A DNA stretch of 52,603 nucleotides, from NCBI RefSeq assembly GCF_001552135.1, contig NZ_BCQP01000077.1, positions 1 to 52,603 on the forward strand, written 5' to 3'. Shown here in pieces: positions 17,487 to 24,438 of the stretch (the first letter of the stretch is position 1; every line of letters starts with the position of its first letter). Below the pieces are notes generated by a model that saw nothing but the letters and a program-made list of their open reading frames with translations, did no database searches and was not told the origin of the DNA. A program made the position numbers and the translations under genes. This DNA is from Actinomadura chibensis NBRC 106107. GTDB lineage: Bacteria; Actinomycetota; Actinomycetes; Streptosporangiales; Streptosporangiaceae.

Positions 17487-18856
17487 CCGCCGACGTCGTC
17501 GTCCGAGGCGGGACGGTCGTCGAAGCCGGCTGGTCGGGCCCCGCCGACGTGGTGATCGCCTCCGGCCGTGTCACCGCGCTGGCCGCCCCCGGCACGGCCC
17601 CCGCCGCCGCGACCGTCATCGACGCGACCGGCCGCCTGGTCATGCCCGGCGGCGTCGACCCGCACTGCCACGTCGGCTTCACGTCCGGCGAGTTCACCTC
17701 CCTGGACGACTACCGCCAGTGCACCACCGCCGCCGTCTTCGGCGGCACGACCACCATTGTGGACTTCGCGATCCCGCGTCCCGGGGAGAACCCGGCCGAC
17801 GTCGCCTACGCGCAACGCGAGAAAGCCACGCAGGGCCTCTGCGACAGCGCCCTACACGCCTGCGTGGTCGAATGGGACGAAACCGTTCCCGACCAACTCG
17901 CCGCCCTCGTCAATGACGGAATCTCCACCGTCAAAATGTTCACCACCTACCGCGGCGAAACAATGGCGGACGAGGACACCGTCCTCCGCACCATGACCGA
18001 ACTGGCCCGCCTCGGCGGCATGGTCGTCATCCACTGCGAGGCCGACCACATAGTCGGCGACGCCCAACGCCGCTGCGCCGCCGCTGACCACATCGGCGCG
18101 GCGAACATGGCGGCGACCCGTCCCGACCTGGCCGAAACCGCCTCAGTAGCCGAGATCCTGGCCATCGCCGAAGCGGTGGAAGCTCCGGTGTACTTCGTCC
18201 ACCAATCCACAGCCGAGGCCGTGGAACTGGTAGCCGCCGCCCGCCGCCGAGGCGTCCGCGCCTACAGCGAAACAGTGGCGCACCACCTGATCCTGGACGA
18301 CTCCGCCTACAACGGCACGCACCCCGAACGCTACGTCTGCTGCCCACCCCTGCGCTCGTCCGCCCAGGTCAAGGCCCTAGGTCGCCACCTGTTCACCGGC
18401 GAGGTGACAACGATCGGCAGCGACCACTGCTGCTACGACACGGCCCAAAAGGAATCCCGCGCCACCGACGTCCGCGCGATGCCGAACGGCCTCCCCGGCG
18501 TGGAAACCCGCCTCCCGGTAATCTTCTCCGAATACGTAGTACGCCAGAACCTTCCCGCAACCCGCTTCGTGGAACTGACGTCCACAAACCCAGCCCGCAC
18601 AAACGGCCTCTACCCCCGCAAGGGCACCCTCCTCCCCGGCGCGGACGCAGACATAGCCATCTGGAACCCCACCGTAGAATGGCAAATAACGTCCACCGCC
18701 CTACACATGGCCACCGACTACACCCCCTACGAAGGAATGCGGATAACCGGCCGCCCAGAAACCGTCCTAGTACGTGGCCGAGTAGTAGTCGATCAAGGCG
18801 ACCTGCAAGACCCAACCCCCGGCGGCCGTCACCTCAAATCCGGCCCCGTCATCTGA
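17483..18856 (+). CDS. Dihydropyrimidinase/D-hydantoinase family cyclic amidohydrolase
   Basis: The 457-residue protein is a cyclic-amide hydrolase of the DHPase group. Ligands are the HxH in DPHCHVG, the carboxylated lysine of STVKMFTTY, the histidines of VIHCEADH and YFVHQST, and the aspartate of GSDHCCYD. It would open a hydantoin or dihydropyrimidine ring to the N-carbamoyl acid, with Zn at the active site. It is the last gene of the operon (GTGA overlap with the preceding gene) and ends 7 bp from the convergent gntR gene. From about 17830 to the stop the codons shift markedly toward A-ending forms (GTA, ATA, CTA, ACA), unlike the first third of the gene and the rest of the operon. Confidence 0.9.
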   Translation: MTADVVVRGGTVVEAGWSGPADVVIASGRVTALAAPGTAPAAATVIDATGRLVMPGGVDPHCHVGFTSGEFTSLDDYRQCTTAAVFGGTTTIVDFAIPRPGENPADVAYAQREKATQGLCDSALHACVVEWDETVPDQLAALVNDGISTVKMFTTYRGETMADEDTVLRTMTELARLGGMVVIHCEADHIVGDAQRRCAAADHIGAANMAATRPDLAETASVAEILAIAEAVEAPVYFVHQSTAEAVELVAAARRRGVRAYSETVAHHLILDDSAYNGTHPERYVCCPPLRSSAQVKALGRHLFTGEVTTIGSDHCCYDTAQKESRATDVRAMPNGLPGVETRLPVIFSEYVVRQNLPATRFVELTSTNPARTNGLYPRKGTLLPGADADIAIWNPTVEWQITSTALHMATDYTPYEGMRITGRPETVLVRGRVVVDQGDLQDPTPGGRHLKSGPVI

Positions 18857-18863
18857 GGACGCG

Positions 18864-19709
18864 CTAGTCGACGGGCGCGACCCGTGGTCCGTCCGGGCCG
18901 CTGGAACGGTGGGGCCACTTGGCGGAGTCGTCACGCCGCAACCGCGAGACCTCTTCCATGCGGTCACCGGGGATGATGACCTGCGTGACGTCCACGGCCT
19001 TCTCGTCTTTGGCGCTGTAGCTGATGCGGACGACCTCCCAAACGGGCAGTTCGGCCGGAATGAGCAACAGCTTGGCCTCATCGACGGTCGGCATCCGCAC
19101 ACGCCGCCGCTCAAGCCATTCCAGCGGCCCATGCCCCTTGGCCTCAATGGCGTCGATCCAGGCTCCCGGCCCCGTCCCATAAGGCTCCTTGACTTCTGGA
19201 ACCTCATCGGAGATTCGCGGATGTATCCAGGAGGTCGAGATCTGAAAGGCCGGTTCACCCTCCGGCCCCGTCACACGCAGGCGCCTCATGACAATCTCCC
19301 CGACCGGCACGTTCAGCAGATGGGCCAGCCGAGCGTCATCGATAGGAGCCTTGCGGACATCGGGCTTGACGTGATGAGTCCAAATCTCGTTGCCCATGGC
19401 GGCGGGAAAGCTGTAGCCGCCCGCGAACTCCTCCCCGTCCCGCCGGTGCCTGGTGTTCCGCTTCACAAGATCGGTGCGCATGACGGTCTTGCGATGCTTG
19501 GGACGGACGACCGTCCCGCGCCGGGGCACTGAAACCAGGCGGCCTTGCTTCGCGAGCTTCCCGACCGCGCGAGCCACCGCGTTGCGGCTGGCGGCGTAGT
19601 GCTCGGCAAGCTTCTCCATCGGCGGCAGAGTGTCGCCCGACTGCCACTCACCTGCGTCAATGCGCCGCAACAGGTCGTCGGCGATCTCGTTGTACCGCGC
19701 TGACCCCAC
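18864..19709 (-). CDS. GntR-family regulator with UTRA domain
   Basis: The 281-residue regulator has an N-terminal winged helix (YNEIADDLLRRIDAGEWQSG through RNAVARAVGKLAKQGRLVSV, about residues 5-62). A C-terminal UTRA ligand domain follows (RRLRVTGPEGEPAFQISTSW; IDAIEAKGHG). GTG 19709 is chosen because GAGGAG lies 8 bp upstream; an ATG 17 codons earlier has no such site. It is divergent from a small gene and a SpoIIAB-like ATPase, a grouping I recognise from actinomycetes. Two 17-bp identical motifs in the gap are its likely operators. Codon choice is less strictly GC-ending than in neighbouring enzymes. Its ligand is unknown. Confidence 0.88.
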   Translation of the reverse strand: MGSARYNEIADDLLRRIDAGEWQSGDTLPPMEKLAEHYAASRNAVARAVGKLAKQGRLVSVPRRGTVVRPKHRKTVMRTDLVKRNTRHRRDGEEFAGGYSFPAAMGNEIWTHHVKPDVRKAPIDDARLAHLLNVPVGEIVMRRLRVTGPEGEPAFQISTSWIHPRISDEVPEVKEPYGTGPGAWIDAIEAKGHGPLEWLERRRVRMPTVDEAKLLLIPAELPVWEVVRISYSAKDEKAVDVTQVIIPGDRMEEVSRLRRDDSAKWPHRSSGPDGPRVAPVD

Positions 19710-19727
19710 GCGCTCATCTCCTCTTGT

Positions 19728-19744
19728 CGGGCCGATTTGTTGAA
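19728..19744. promoter_or_regulatory. Candidate GntR operator, copy 1
   Basis: CGGGCCGATTTGTTGAA is repeated without change at 19785-19801, 57 bp away. This copy lies 19-35 bp upstream of the gntR start, suiting autoregulation. Binding by the adjacent GntR protein is inferred from position. Confidence 0.5.
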
Positions 19745-19784
19745 ACTTATTGACGGGCAACGCAGTCTATCGGCACCATGAAGC

Positions 19785-19812
19785 CGGGCCGATTTGTTGA
19801 AGCAAATCGACC
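19785..19812. promoter_or_regulatory. Candidate GntR operator, copy 2, with inverted repeat
   Basis: The same 17-bp motif continues here into an inverted repeat: GGGCCGATTTG, a 6-bp spacer TTGAAG, then CAAATCGACCC (10 of 11 pairs match). It lies about 40 bp upstream of the divergent gene at 19852, so one regulator could control both directions. Confidence 0.5.
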
Positions 19813-19851
19813 CGGAAGCTCCCGCTTGCCGACCTTGGAGACGTACCCGCC

Positions 19852-20184
19852 ATGTCAGATATGACCCGTAAGACCGGCCGTCTGGAGGCGGCAGCTCGGA
19901 TGCTTCCGGGTGCTGATCCGACGGCGCGGGGCGGCCCCATGCCAGATGGTAGAGCCGACGCGCTGAGCGAGTTGGCGGTGCAGTTCGGACGGCGTGGACG
20001 CCGGGCACAGGTGCACGAGAACACCCTCCTGGTGGCGCTCGGGACGCGAGGCGAGCGAGTAATCATCTGCGCTGGACGCCGGTTCCGGTGGGGCGGCGAG
20101 CGCGGTCACGTCCTGGGCGAGGTGGGAGCCGAGTCGGCGGCCGCGGAGCGGGCGCTGATCGTCTTGAAGCAGCTCGCGCGGTGA
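19852..20184 (+). CDS. Small conserved-type protein of unknown function in a GntR/ATPase module
   Basis: The 110-residue protein is not recognised by function. It has an Arg-rich middle (FGRRGRRAQVH), a predicted beta-rich stretch (ENTLLVALGTRGERVIICAGRRFRWG) and a helical C-terminus (AESAAAERALIVLKQLA). There is no signal peptide or membrane segment. ATG 19852 has GGAG 9-13 bp upstream, a loose fit; an internal start at the later M-P-D-G segment is possible. It lies between the gntR gene and an ATPase gene and overlaps the latter by GTGA. That suggests joint expression and perhaps joint function as a small sensor or adaptor. Confidence 0.7.
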   Translation: MSDMTRKTGRLEAAARMLPGADPTARGGPMPDGRADALSELAVQFGRRGRRAQVHENTLLVALGTRGERVIICAGRRFRWGGERGHVLGEVGAESAAAERALIVLKQLAR

Positions 20185-20654
20185 CCGGGATGAGCGGCCG
20201 CATGGTGAGCGCGTCCAGAGGGATCGCCGGAGCGCTGGACACGACGTTCCTAGCCGCGCCAACGGCTCCGGCGCAGGTTCGGACGCTGGTGGAGTTGCGG
20301 CTCGCGGATTGGGGACTGTCGCGGCTCAGGGACGACCTGACACTGATCGCCAGCGAGCTGGTGACCAACGCGCTGCGCTGGGGAGGCGACCAGGAGATTC
20401 GGGTGAGGCTGGCGCTGGAGCCCCGGCGGGTGCTGCTGGCGGTGTGGGACTCGTCCGATGACAGGCCCGTGTCCAAGCGGCCGCTGGCAGCGAGCGCCGA
20501 CGACGTGACCCCGGATGCCGAGGCGCTGGACCCGGGCCACGACGAGTGCGCAGGTGGACGCGGGCTGCCGATGGTGGAGTCGCTCGCCTCTTCATGCGGG
20601 GTGACCGAAAGCAAGCCGTCCGGGAAATGGGTGTGGGCGTACGTCGCATTCTGA
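20181..20654 (+). CDS. ATP-binding protein of the SpoIIAB/RsbW anti-sigma-like family
   Basis: The 157-residue protein has the GHKL/HATPase_c fold. The N box is SELVTNALRWG (about 57-67), the G1-like box is VWDSSDDRP (about 93-101), and the G2-like loop is GGRGLPMVESLA near the C-terminus. Stand-alone forms in actinomycetes act as anti-sigma factors or serine kinases that signal to sigma or anti-anti-sigma proteins. No sigma factor is encoded nearby. GTG 20181 overlaps the previous stop; ATG 20190 or ATG 20202 would shorten it by three or seven codons. It probably forms an operon with the preceding small gene. Confidence 0.82.
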   Translation: MTGMSGRMVSASRGIAGALDTTFLAAPTAPAQVRTLVELRLADWGLSRLRDDLTLIASELVTNALRWGGDQEIRVRLALEPRRVLLAVWDSSDDRPVSKRPLAASADDVTPDAEALDPGHDECAGGRGLPMVESLASSCGVTESKPSGKWVWAYVAF

Positions 20655-20702
20655 CCTGCGCCGACGAGCCGAAACGACAAGGATCAGCGGAAGGTGTTCG
20701 GA

Positions 20703-20997
20703 ATGCTTCACGGCGTGCGCCAGGCGGTCGGCCGATGGCAGGCGGTGCGTCGGGCTGTACGAAGAGCACGAGTTCCGCTACCCGGCGCCGCTGCTGTGGG
20801 TGTACGCCAGCGGGGCCGCCGACGACGTCGGAGCCATGGTGACCGTGCGGGCGACGCCGGGCGGGACGTGGGGCTACTTCGAGGCCGGAGCGGGACGCGG
20901 CTGGTTCCTGTCCTCCTGCCGCGACGCCGAGGCGGCGGCCAACCGCTTAGACCAACTGCTCAAGCACCGCATGTACCCCAACACCGAATGGACCTGA
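20703..20997 (+). pseudogene. Small gene with probable internal frameshift (fourth gene of the GntR/ATPase module)
   Basis: ATG 20703 (GGAAGG about 9 bp upstream) opens a frame reading MLHGVRQAVGRWQAVRRAV, which then turns into low-quality Arg-rich sequence. The +1-shifted frame from about 20750 reads LYEEHEFRYPAPLLWVYASG onward to the stop at 20997, a well-formed soluble domain ending LKHRMYPNTEWT. That second frame has no ATG, GTG or TTG before 20800. The two halves would join into one protein of about 97 residues if a single net base were corrected near 20745-20758. This is either a decayed gene, a programmed shift or a sequencing error. Function is unknown. Confidence 0.55.
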
Positions 20998-21112
20998 CCG
21001 CGACGCGGGCCCCAGGGTCGATGGGACGCCTGCGGGCGGCACCGGGAGTAGCGGGGTAGGTCCATGGCGAGGCGGACTTGGCGGGTGTGGTCTCCGGCCT
21101 TGCGTCGGGGTG

Positions 21113-21170
21113 AGCGAACTCGACACCAGACGTCGCTCACCACGAGCGGACGTCCGGTGTCGAGGTCGCT
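21113..21170. terminator. Long inverted repeat between convergent genes, possible bidirectional terminator
   Basis: Arms of 21 bp (AGCGAACTCGACACC... at 21113-21133 and its complement at 21150-21170) pair with only two mismatches around a 16-base loop. It abuts the stop of the MFS gene. Neither side carries a clear T run, so termination is inferred from location and stem strength. Confidence 0.45.
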
Positions 21171-22393
21171 TACCGGGTTACGGCCTCGGCCGGGGTTTCC
21201 GCCTGTTCTGGGACGGAGGTGGAGCGGCGGGTCGAGACGTACAGCGACAGCAGGGCGAGGGCGACCGCGGCGGCCGCCACCACGGCCAGTACGCCCGCGC
21301 CGCCGGCCACGGCGAAGGCGCCGACGCCTCCGGCCACCGCCTGGCCCGCGTAGATCGCCGAGGAGTTCAGCGACAGCGCGATGGGGCCGGTGGGGCCGCT
21401 CGCGCCGAGCAGCCGCTGCTGCTGGGCCGGGTTGAACAGCCAGCCGATCAGCGACCAGAGGCCGAGCGCCAGGCACAGCACCACCACGTTGGTCCCGGTG
21501 AGCCCGAGCGCGGCGAGCACCAGCGTGAAGAACAGCAGTCCGGCCATGCCGACGGCGGCGACCCGGGTGGGCGGCATGTGGTCGATCATCCATCCCGCGG
21601 CGAGGTTCGACAGCACCGCGGTGATTCCGGCGACCAGGTACAGCACGGTCAGCTCGCTGCCGGTGACACCGGCCGCATGGTCGGCGAACCAGGCCAGGTA
21701 GGAGTAGAGGACGAACACGCCGGTCATCGCCAGCGCCGTGGCGACAAGGGTGGACGGCACGCCGCGAATCCGGGCCACGGCCATGCGCTGCGCGAACGAG
21801 ACGACGCCGGGGGAGGGCATCGAGCGAAGGGTCATGCTCAACCCGGCCAACGCGATCACGCCCAGGACCGCGACGAACACGAACGTGCCACGCCAGCCCG
21901 CCGTCTGGCCGATCAGGGTTCCCAACGGCACCCCGAGAGCGTTGGCGACCGTCAGACCGCCGAGGACGGTCGCCAGCGCGCGTCCGCGTTCGGCGGGGGC
22001 GGAAAGGGACGCGGCGGCCGCTGAGGCGGCGGGGGTGAACAGCGCCGCGGCCAGCGCGGCGAGCACCCGGGCGACCACCATGATCGGATAGTTGGGGGCG
22101 ACGGCGGCGAGCAGGTTGGCCGCGACGAAGACCGCCATGGCCGCGAGCAGCGCGGTCCGCCGGTTCCAGTTGCCGGTCAGCACCGCGAGCACGGGGGCGG
22201 CCAGCGCGTAGACGCCCGAGAAGATCGTGATCAGCTGCCCGGCCTCGCCGACGCCGACGTCGAGGCTGCGTCCGAGCACGGGCAGGACGCCGCTGATGAC
22301 GAACGCGTCGGTGCCCAGCGCGAAGGTGCCCAGCGACAGCAGCAGGACCGGCTTGCGGGCCGCCCCTGTCGGCAGCACGGAGTGGAGTCTCAT
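21170..22393 (-). CDS. MFS drug/metabolite efflux transporter, DHA1-like
   Basis: The 407-residue membrane protein has 12 predicted helices and resembles chloramphenicol-resistance-type major facilitator exporters. The first helix region reads SLGTFALGTDAFVISGVLPV, and a long cytoplasmic loop lies near residue 200. ATG 22393 overlaps the stop of the upstream rrf2 gene (ATGA), so the two are translated together. A longer upstream frame would run through the rrf2 gene and is rejected. Linkage to an Rrf2 regulator suggests induction by redox or electrophile stress, with the pump removing the trigger compound. The substrate is unknown. Confidence 0.88.
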   Translation of the reverse strand: MRLHSVLPTGAARKPVLLLSLGTFALGTDAFVISGVLPVLGRSLDVGVGEAGQLITIFSGVYALAAPVLAVLTGNWNRRTALLAAMAVFVAANLLAAVAPNYPIMVVARVLAALAAALFTPAASAAAASLSAPAERGRALATVLGGLTVANALGVPLGTLIGQTAGWRGTFVFVAVLGVIALAGLSMTLRSMPSPGVVSFAQRMAVARIRGVPSTLVATALAMTGVFVLYSYLAWFADHAAGVTGSELTVLYLVAGITAVLSNLAAGWMIDHMPPTRVAAVGMAGLLFFTLVLAALGLTGTNVVVLCLALGLWSLIGWLFNPAQQQRLLGASGPTGPIALSLNSSAIYAGQAVAGGVGAFAVAGGAGVLAVVAAAAVALALLSLYVSTRRSTSVPEQAETPAEAVTR

Positions 22394-22845
22394 GCCGTTT
22401 CCCCACCGGTGACCGGGGTGGGGATCCGGGCGGCGAGACCGGCGATGGTGACCGTGCGCAGCGAGTCCCGCCAGGCGCGTTCGGCGTCGCCCATCGCGGC
22501 GTTGATCAGGCAGGGACGGCCGCACTGCTCGGGGGAGAGCGCGCCGGTGCCGCGCTGGCGGATCTCCGTGCACACGAACATCCGGGACGTGCCGTCGATC
22601 GCCTCGACGACGTCGAGGACGCTGATGTCGGCCGCCGGGCGGCCGAGGCGGTAGCCGCCCTTGGGACCCGGCACCGCGTGCAGCAGCCCGGCCCGGGTCA
22701 GGGAGTGCAGGTGCTTGGCCAGAGTCGGCTCGGCCAGACCGTGATAGTCGGCGAGGTCGGTGCGGCGCACGACGGTCTCGGCCGGCATGCGCGCCAGCAG
22801 CACGACGCAGTGCAGACCCCACTCAACGCCTTGGGAGAGCTTCAT
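22390..22845 (-). CDS. Rrf2-family transcriptional regulator
   Basis: The 151-residue regulator has the Rrf2 winged helix: VEWGLHCVVLLARMP, the recognition helix ending TLAKHLHSLTRAGLL, then GPKGGYRLGRPAADISVLDVVEAIDG. It carries three conserved-region cysteines, C92, C108 and C112. This spacing is not the C-x5-C-x7-C of IscR/NsrR, so an Fe-S cluster or a thiol switch are both possible. Its stop overlaps the start of the MFS gene, indicating a two-gene operon with self-control. Inverted repeats at 22861-22890 are the likely operator. Confidence 0.9.
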   Translation of the reverse strand: MKLSQGVEWGLHCVVLLARMPAETVVRRTDLADYHGLAEPTLAKHLHSLTRAGLLHAVPGPKGGYRLGRPAADISVLDVVEAIDGTSRMFVCTEIRQRGTGALSPEQCGRPCLINAAMGDAERAWRDSLRTVTIAGLAARIPTPVTGGETA

Positions 22846-22860
22846 GTGATCAACACTAGC

Positions 22861-22890
22861 CTATTGTCGACATCGACTATCCACGATGTC
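22861..22890. promoter_or_regulatory. Candidate Rrf2 operator
   Basis: CTATTGTCGACATCGACTAT (22861-22880) holds the perfect inverted repeat GTCGA-CA-TCGAC. A second one, GACATCG-8 bp-CGATGTC (22869-22890), interlocks with it. Both lie 16-45 bp upstream of the rrf2 start, where self-repression would act. Confidence 0.45.
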
Positions 22891-22985
22891 GCCGTTGAGC
22901 GCTGGAGACCCCTGCCCGTCCGGCCGCCGCACGCGCCGCCGAGCCCGTTGCCGTGGGGCTTGACGAACTGACGGTGGGCCGCCCC

Positions 22986-23411
22986 TTAGTTGAGGACGTT
23001 GGCGCCGTCGCTCATGTAGACGTAGACGCGGCTGAACTTGCCGTTCTCCAGGTAGAAGAAGTTCGCGTTCGTGAGGGTTATGTCGTTGCCGTCGTTGTCA
23101 GTCAGTTCGACGGTGAACTGGCTGGCTACGCGGTTGTTGTCCGGGTCGGCGACGTGGCGGAAATGGATGTGGCGCATGTGTCGCCTGTAGTTCTCGAACA
23201 GTTCCACGTACATCTGGCGGATGCCCTCGTCGCGGCCGGTGTGGACGGAGTGGGCGGACTGGATGGTGAATACGGCGTCCTCGTTGAAGAGGGAGAGCAC
23301 GCCGTCAATGTCGTAGTCGTCGACGGCGTTGAAGTAGCGCTCGACCATGTCGACGAGGTAGCCGTAGGTGACGGTGCCGTTGGGGGTGCTCGGTGCCAGG
23401 AAGCTGCTCAT
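22986..23411 (-). CDS. NTF2-like/SnoaL-fold protein
   Basis: The 141-residue protein has the NTF2-like cone fold: an N-terminal helix with YFNAVDDYDIDGVLSLFNEDAVF, a long beta sheet containing RHMRHIHFRHVADPD, and YLENGKFSRVYVYMSD at the end. Such proteins include small isomerases, hydratases and dimeric binding proteins. ATG 23411 has GGAGG 7 bp upstream; a frame extending 29 codons earlier overlaps the lyase gene and is rejected. It follows the HMG-CoA-lyase-like gene with an ATGA overlap, so it probably handles an intermediate of the same pathway. The exact reaction cannot be read. Confidence 0.82.
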   Translation of the reverse strand: MSSFLAPSTPNGTVTYGYLVDMVERYFNAVDDYDIDGVLSLFNEDAVFTIQSAHSVHTGRDEGIRQMYVELFENYRRHMRHIHFRHVADPDNNRVASQFTVELTDNDGNDITLTNANFFYLENGKFSRVYVYMSDGANVLN

Positions 23412-24322
23412 TCGGTTTCCTCCTTGCGCGGGGTGGGGAAGGGGCCGGCGCGGCCTAGTAGGGCTTGGACCGGGCTGTTCAGGCGGTCGGCTAGCCAATC
23501 TGCTGTTTCTGTCAGGGTGGCCATTTCGATGCCTGTTTTTAGGCCGGTTCGGTCCAGGGCGTAGACGAGGTCTTCTGTCGCTATGTTGCCGGTGGCGGCG
23601 GGGGCGAAGGGGCAGCCGCCGAAGCCGCCGGTGCTGGCGTCCAGGGCGGAGACGCCGTGGTCCAGGGCGGTCAGGGCGTTGGCGTAGCCGGTGTTGCGGG
23701 TGTTGTGGAAGTGGCAGCGGAGCGGGATGCCGGGGGCTATTTCGGCCGCCCCGTCAAGGAGTGCTCTGACCTGGGCCGGGACGCCCACGCCGATCGTGTC
23801 GGCTATGGCTATTTCGTCTGGGGCGCTTTCTGTGATTCGGCGGATCAGGTCCAGGACCTTGGCGGTGGGTACTTCGCCCTCGAAGGGGCAGCCGAAGGCG
23901 GCTGCGATCGTGACCGTTCGGTAGAGACCGGCGGCGCGTGCGTCTTCTGCTATTTGGGCCCAGTTTCGGAGGCCCTCTTCTACTGAGCAGCCCTGGTTGC
24001 GTTGGCTGAATTCGTCGGTGGCGACTACTACGACGTTGACCTCGTCTACGGAGGTGGCCAGGGCGCGGTCCAGGCCGCGGGGGTTCAGGACCAGGCCCGC
24101 GTATTTCACGCCGTCCGGGCGGGGGACGCGTTCCATCACCGCTTCGGCGTCCGCCATCTGCGGGACGCGTTTCGGGTGGACGAAGCTCACCGCCTCGATC
24201 CGCCGCAGCCCGGCCGCGACGCTCCGCTCGATCAGCCGCACCTTGTCGGCGGTCGGGAGGATCGCGGACTCGTTCTGCAGCCCGTCCCGGGGCCCGACCT
24301 CGATGACTTCGACCTTCGCCAT
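23408..24322 (-). CDS. Hydroxymethylglutaryl-CoA lyase-like aldolase
   Basis: The 304-residue TIM-barrel protein has the DRE-TIM/HMG-CoA lyase pattern. It starts VEVIEVGPRDGLQNES, carries the metal-binding HxH in RCHFHNTRN, and has the catalytic-cysteine loop GGCPFAPAATGN followed by ATEDLVYAL. It would cleave a 3-hydroxy-3-methylglutaryl-CoA-like thioester into acetyl-CoA and a ketoacid. The HFHNTRNTGYANA segment differs from the HxHDTYGQ form of mitochondrial-type lyases, so the substrate may differ. Codons in its 3' two-thirds are often A-ending (ACA, GAA, GCA, CTA). It is divergent from the FCD-type GntR gene, whose probable operator lies just before this start. Confidence 0.88.
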   Translation of the reverse strand: MAKVEVIEVGPRDGLQNESAILPTADKVRLIERSVAAGLRRIEAVSFVHPKRVPQMADAEAVMERVPRPDGVKYAGLVLNPRGLDRALATSVDEVNVVVVATDEFSQRNQGCSVEEGLRNWAQIAEDARAAGLYRTVTIAAAFGCPFEGEVPTAKVLDLIRRITESAPDEIAIADTIGVGVPAQVRALLDGAAEIAPGIPLRCHFHNTRNTGYANALTALDHGVSALDASTGGFGGCPFAPAATGNIATEDLVYALDRTGLKTGIEMATLTETADWLADRLNSPVQALLGRAGPFPTPRKEETE

Positions 24323-24332
24323 GAACGCCCTC

Positions 24333-24342
24333 TTGTATGCAA
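24333..24342. promoter_or_regulatory. Candidate FCD-GntR operator near the lyase start
   Basis: TTGTATGCAA, within the inverted repeat CTTG-tatg-CAAG (24332-24343), lies 11-20 bp upstream of the lyase ATG and next to its GAGGG ribosome site. It closely matches the site at 24408-24417. Many FCD-type GntR proteins bind such T-T-G-x4-C-A-A palindromes. Confidence 0.55.
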
Positions 24343-24380
24343 GCTGGAGTGACTCTCGAAGATTCTTCCAGGTAGGACCC

Positions 24381-24417
24381 TTGTGTCAACCGGGAAGTTT
24401 GCCTATGTTGCATGCAA
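24381..24417 (+). promoter_or_regulatory. Promoter with overlapping operator for the GntR-CoA transferase-HyuAB operon
   Basis: A -35 TTGTGT (24381-24386), a 17-bp spacer and a -10 TATGTT (24404-24409) precede the GntR start by 30 bp. The perfect 10-bp palindrome TTGCATGCAA (24408-24417) overlaps the -10 and start point, so a bound repressor would block initiation. It pairs with the similar site at 24333-24342 for divergent control. Confidence 0.55.
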
Positions 24418-24438
24418 TCACCGGTCTGGGAGGTTCGC

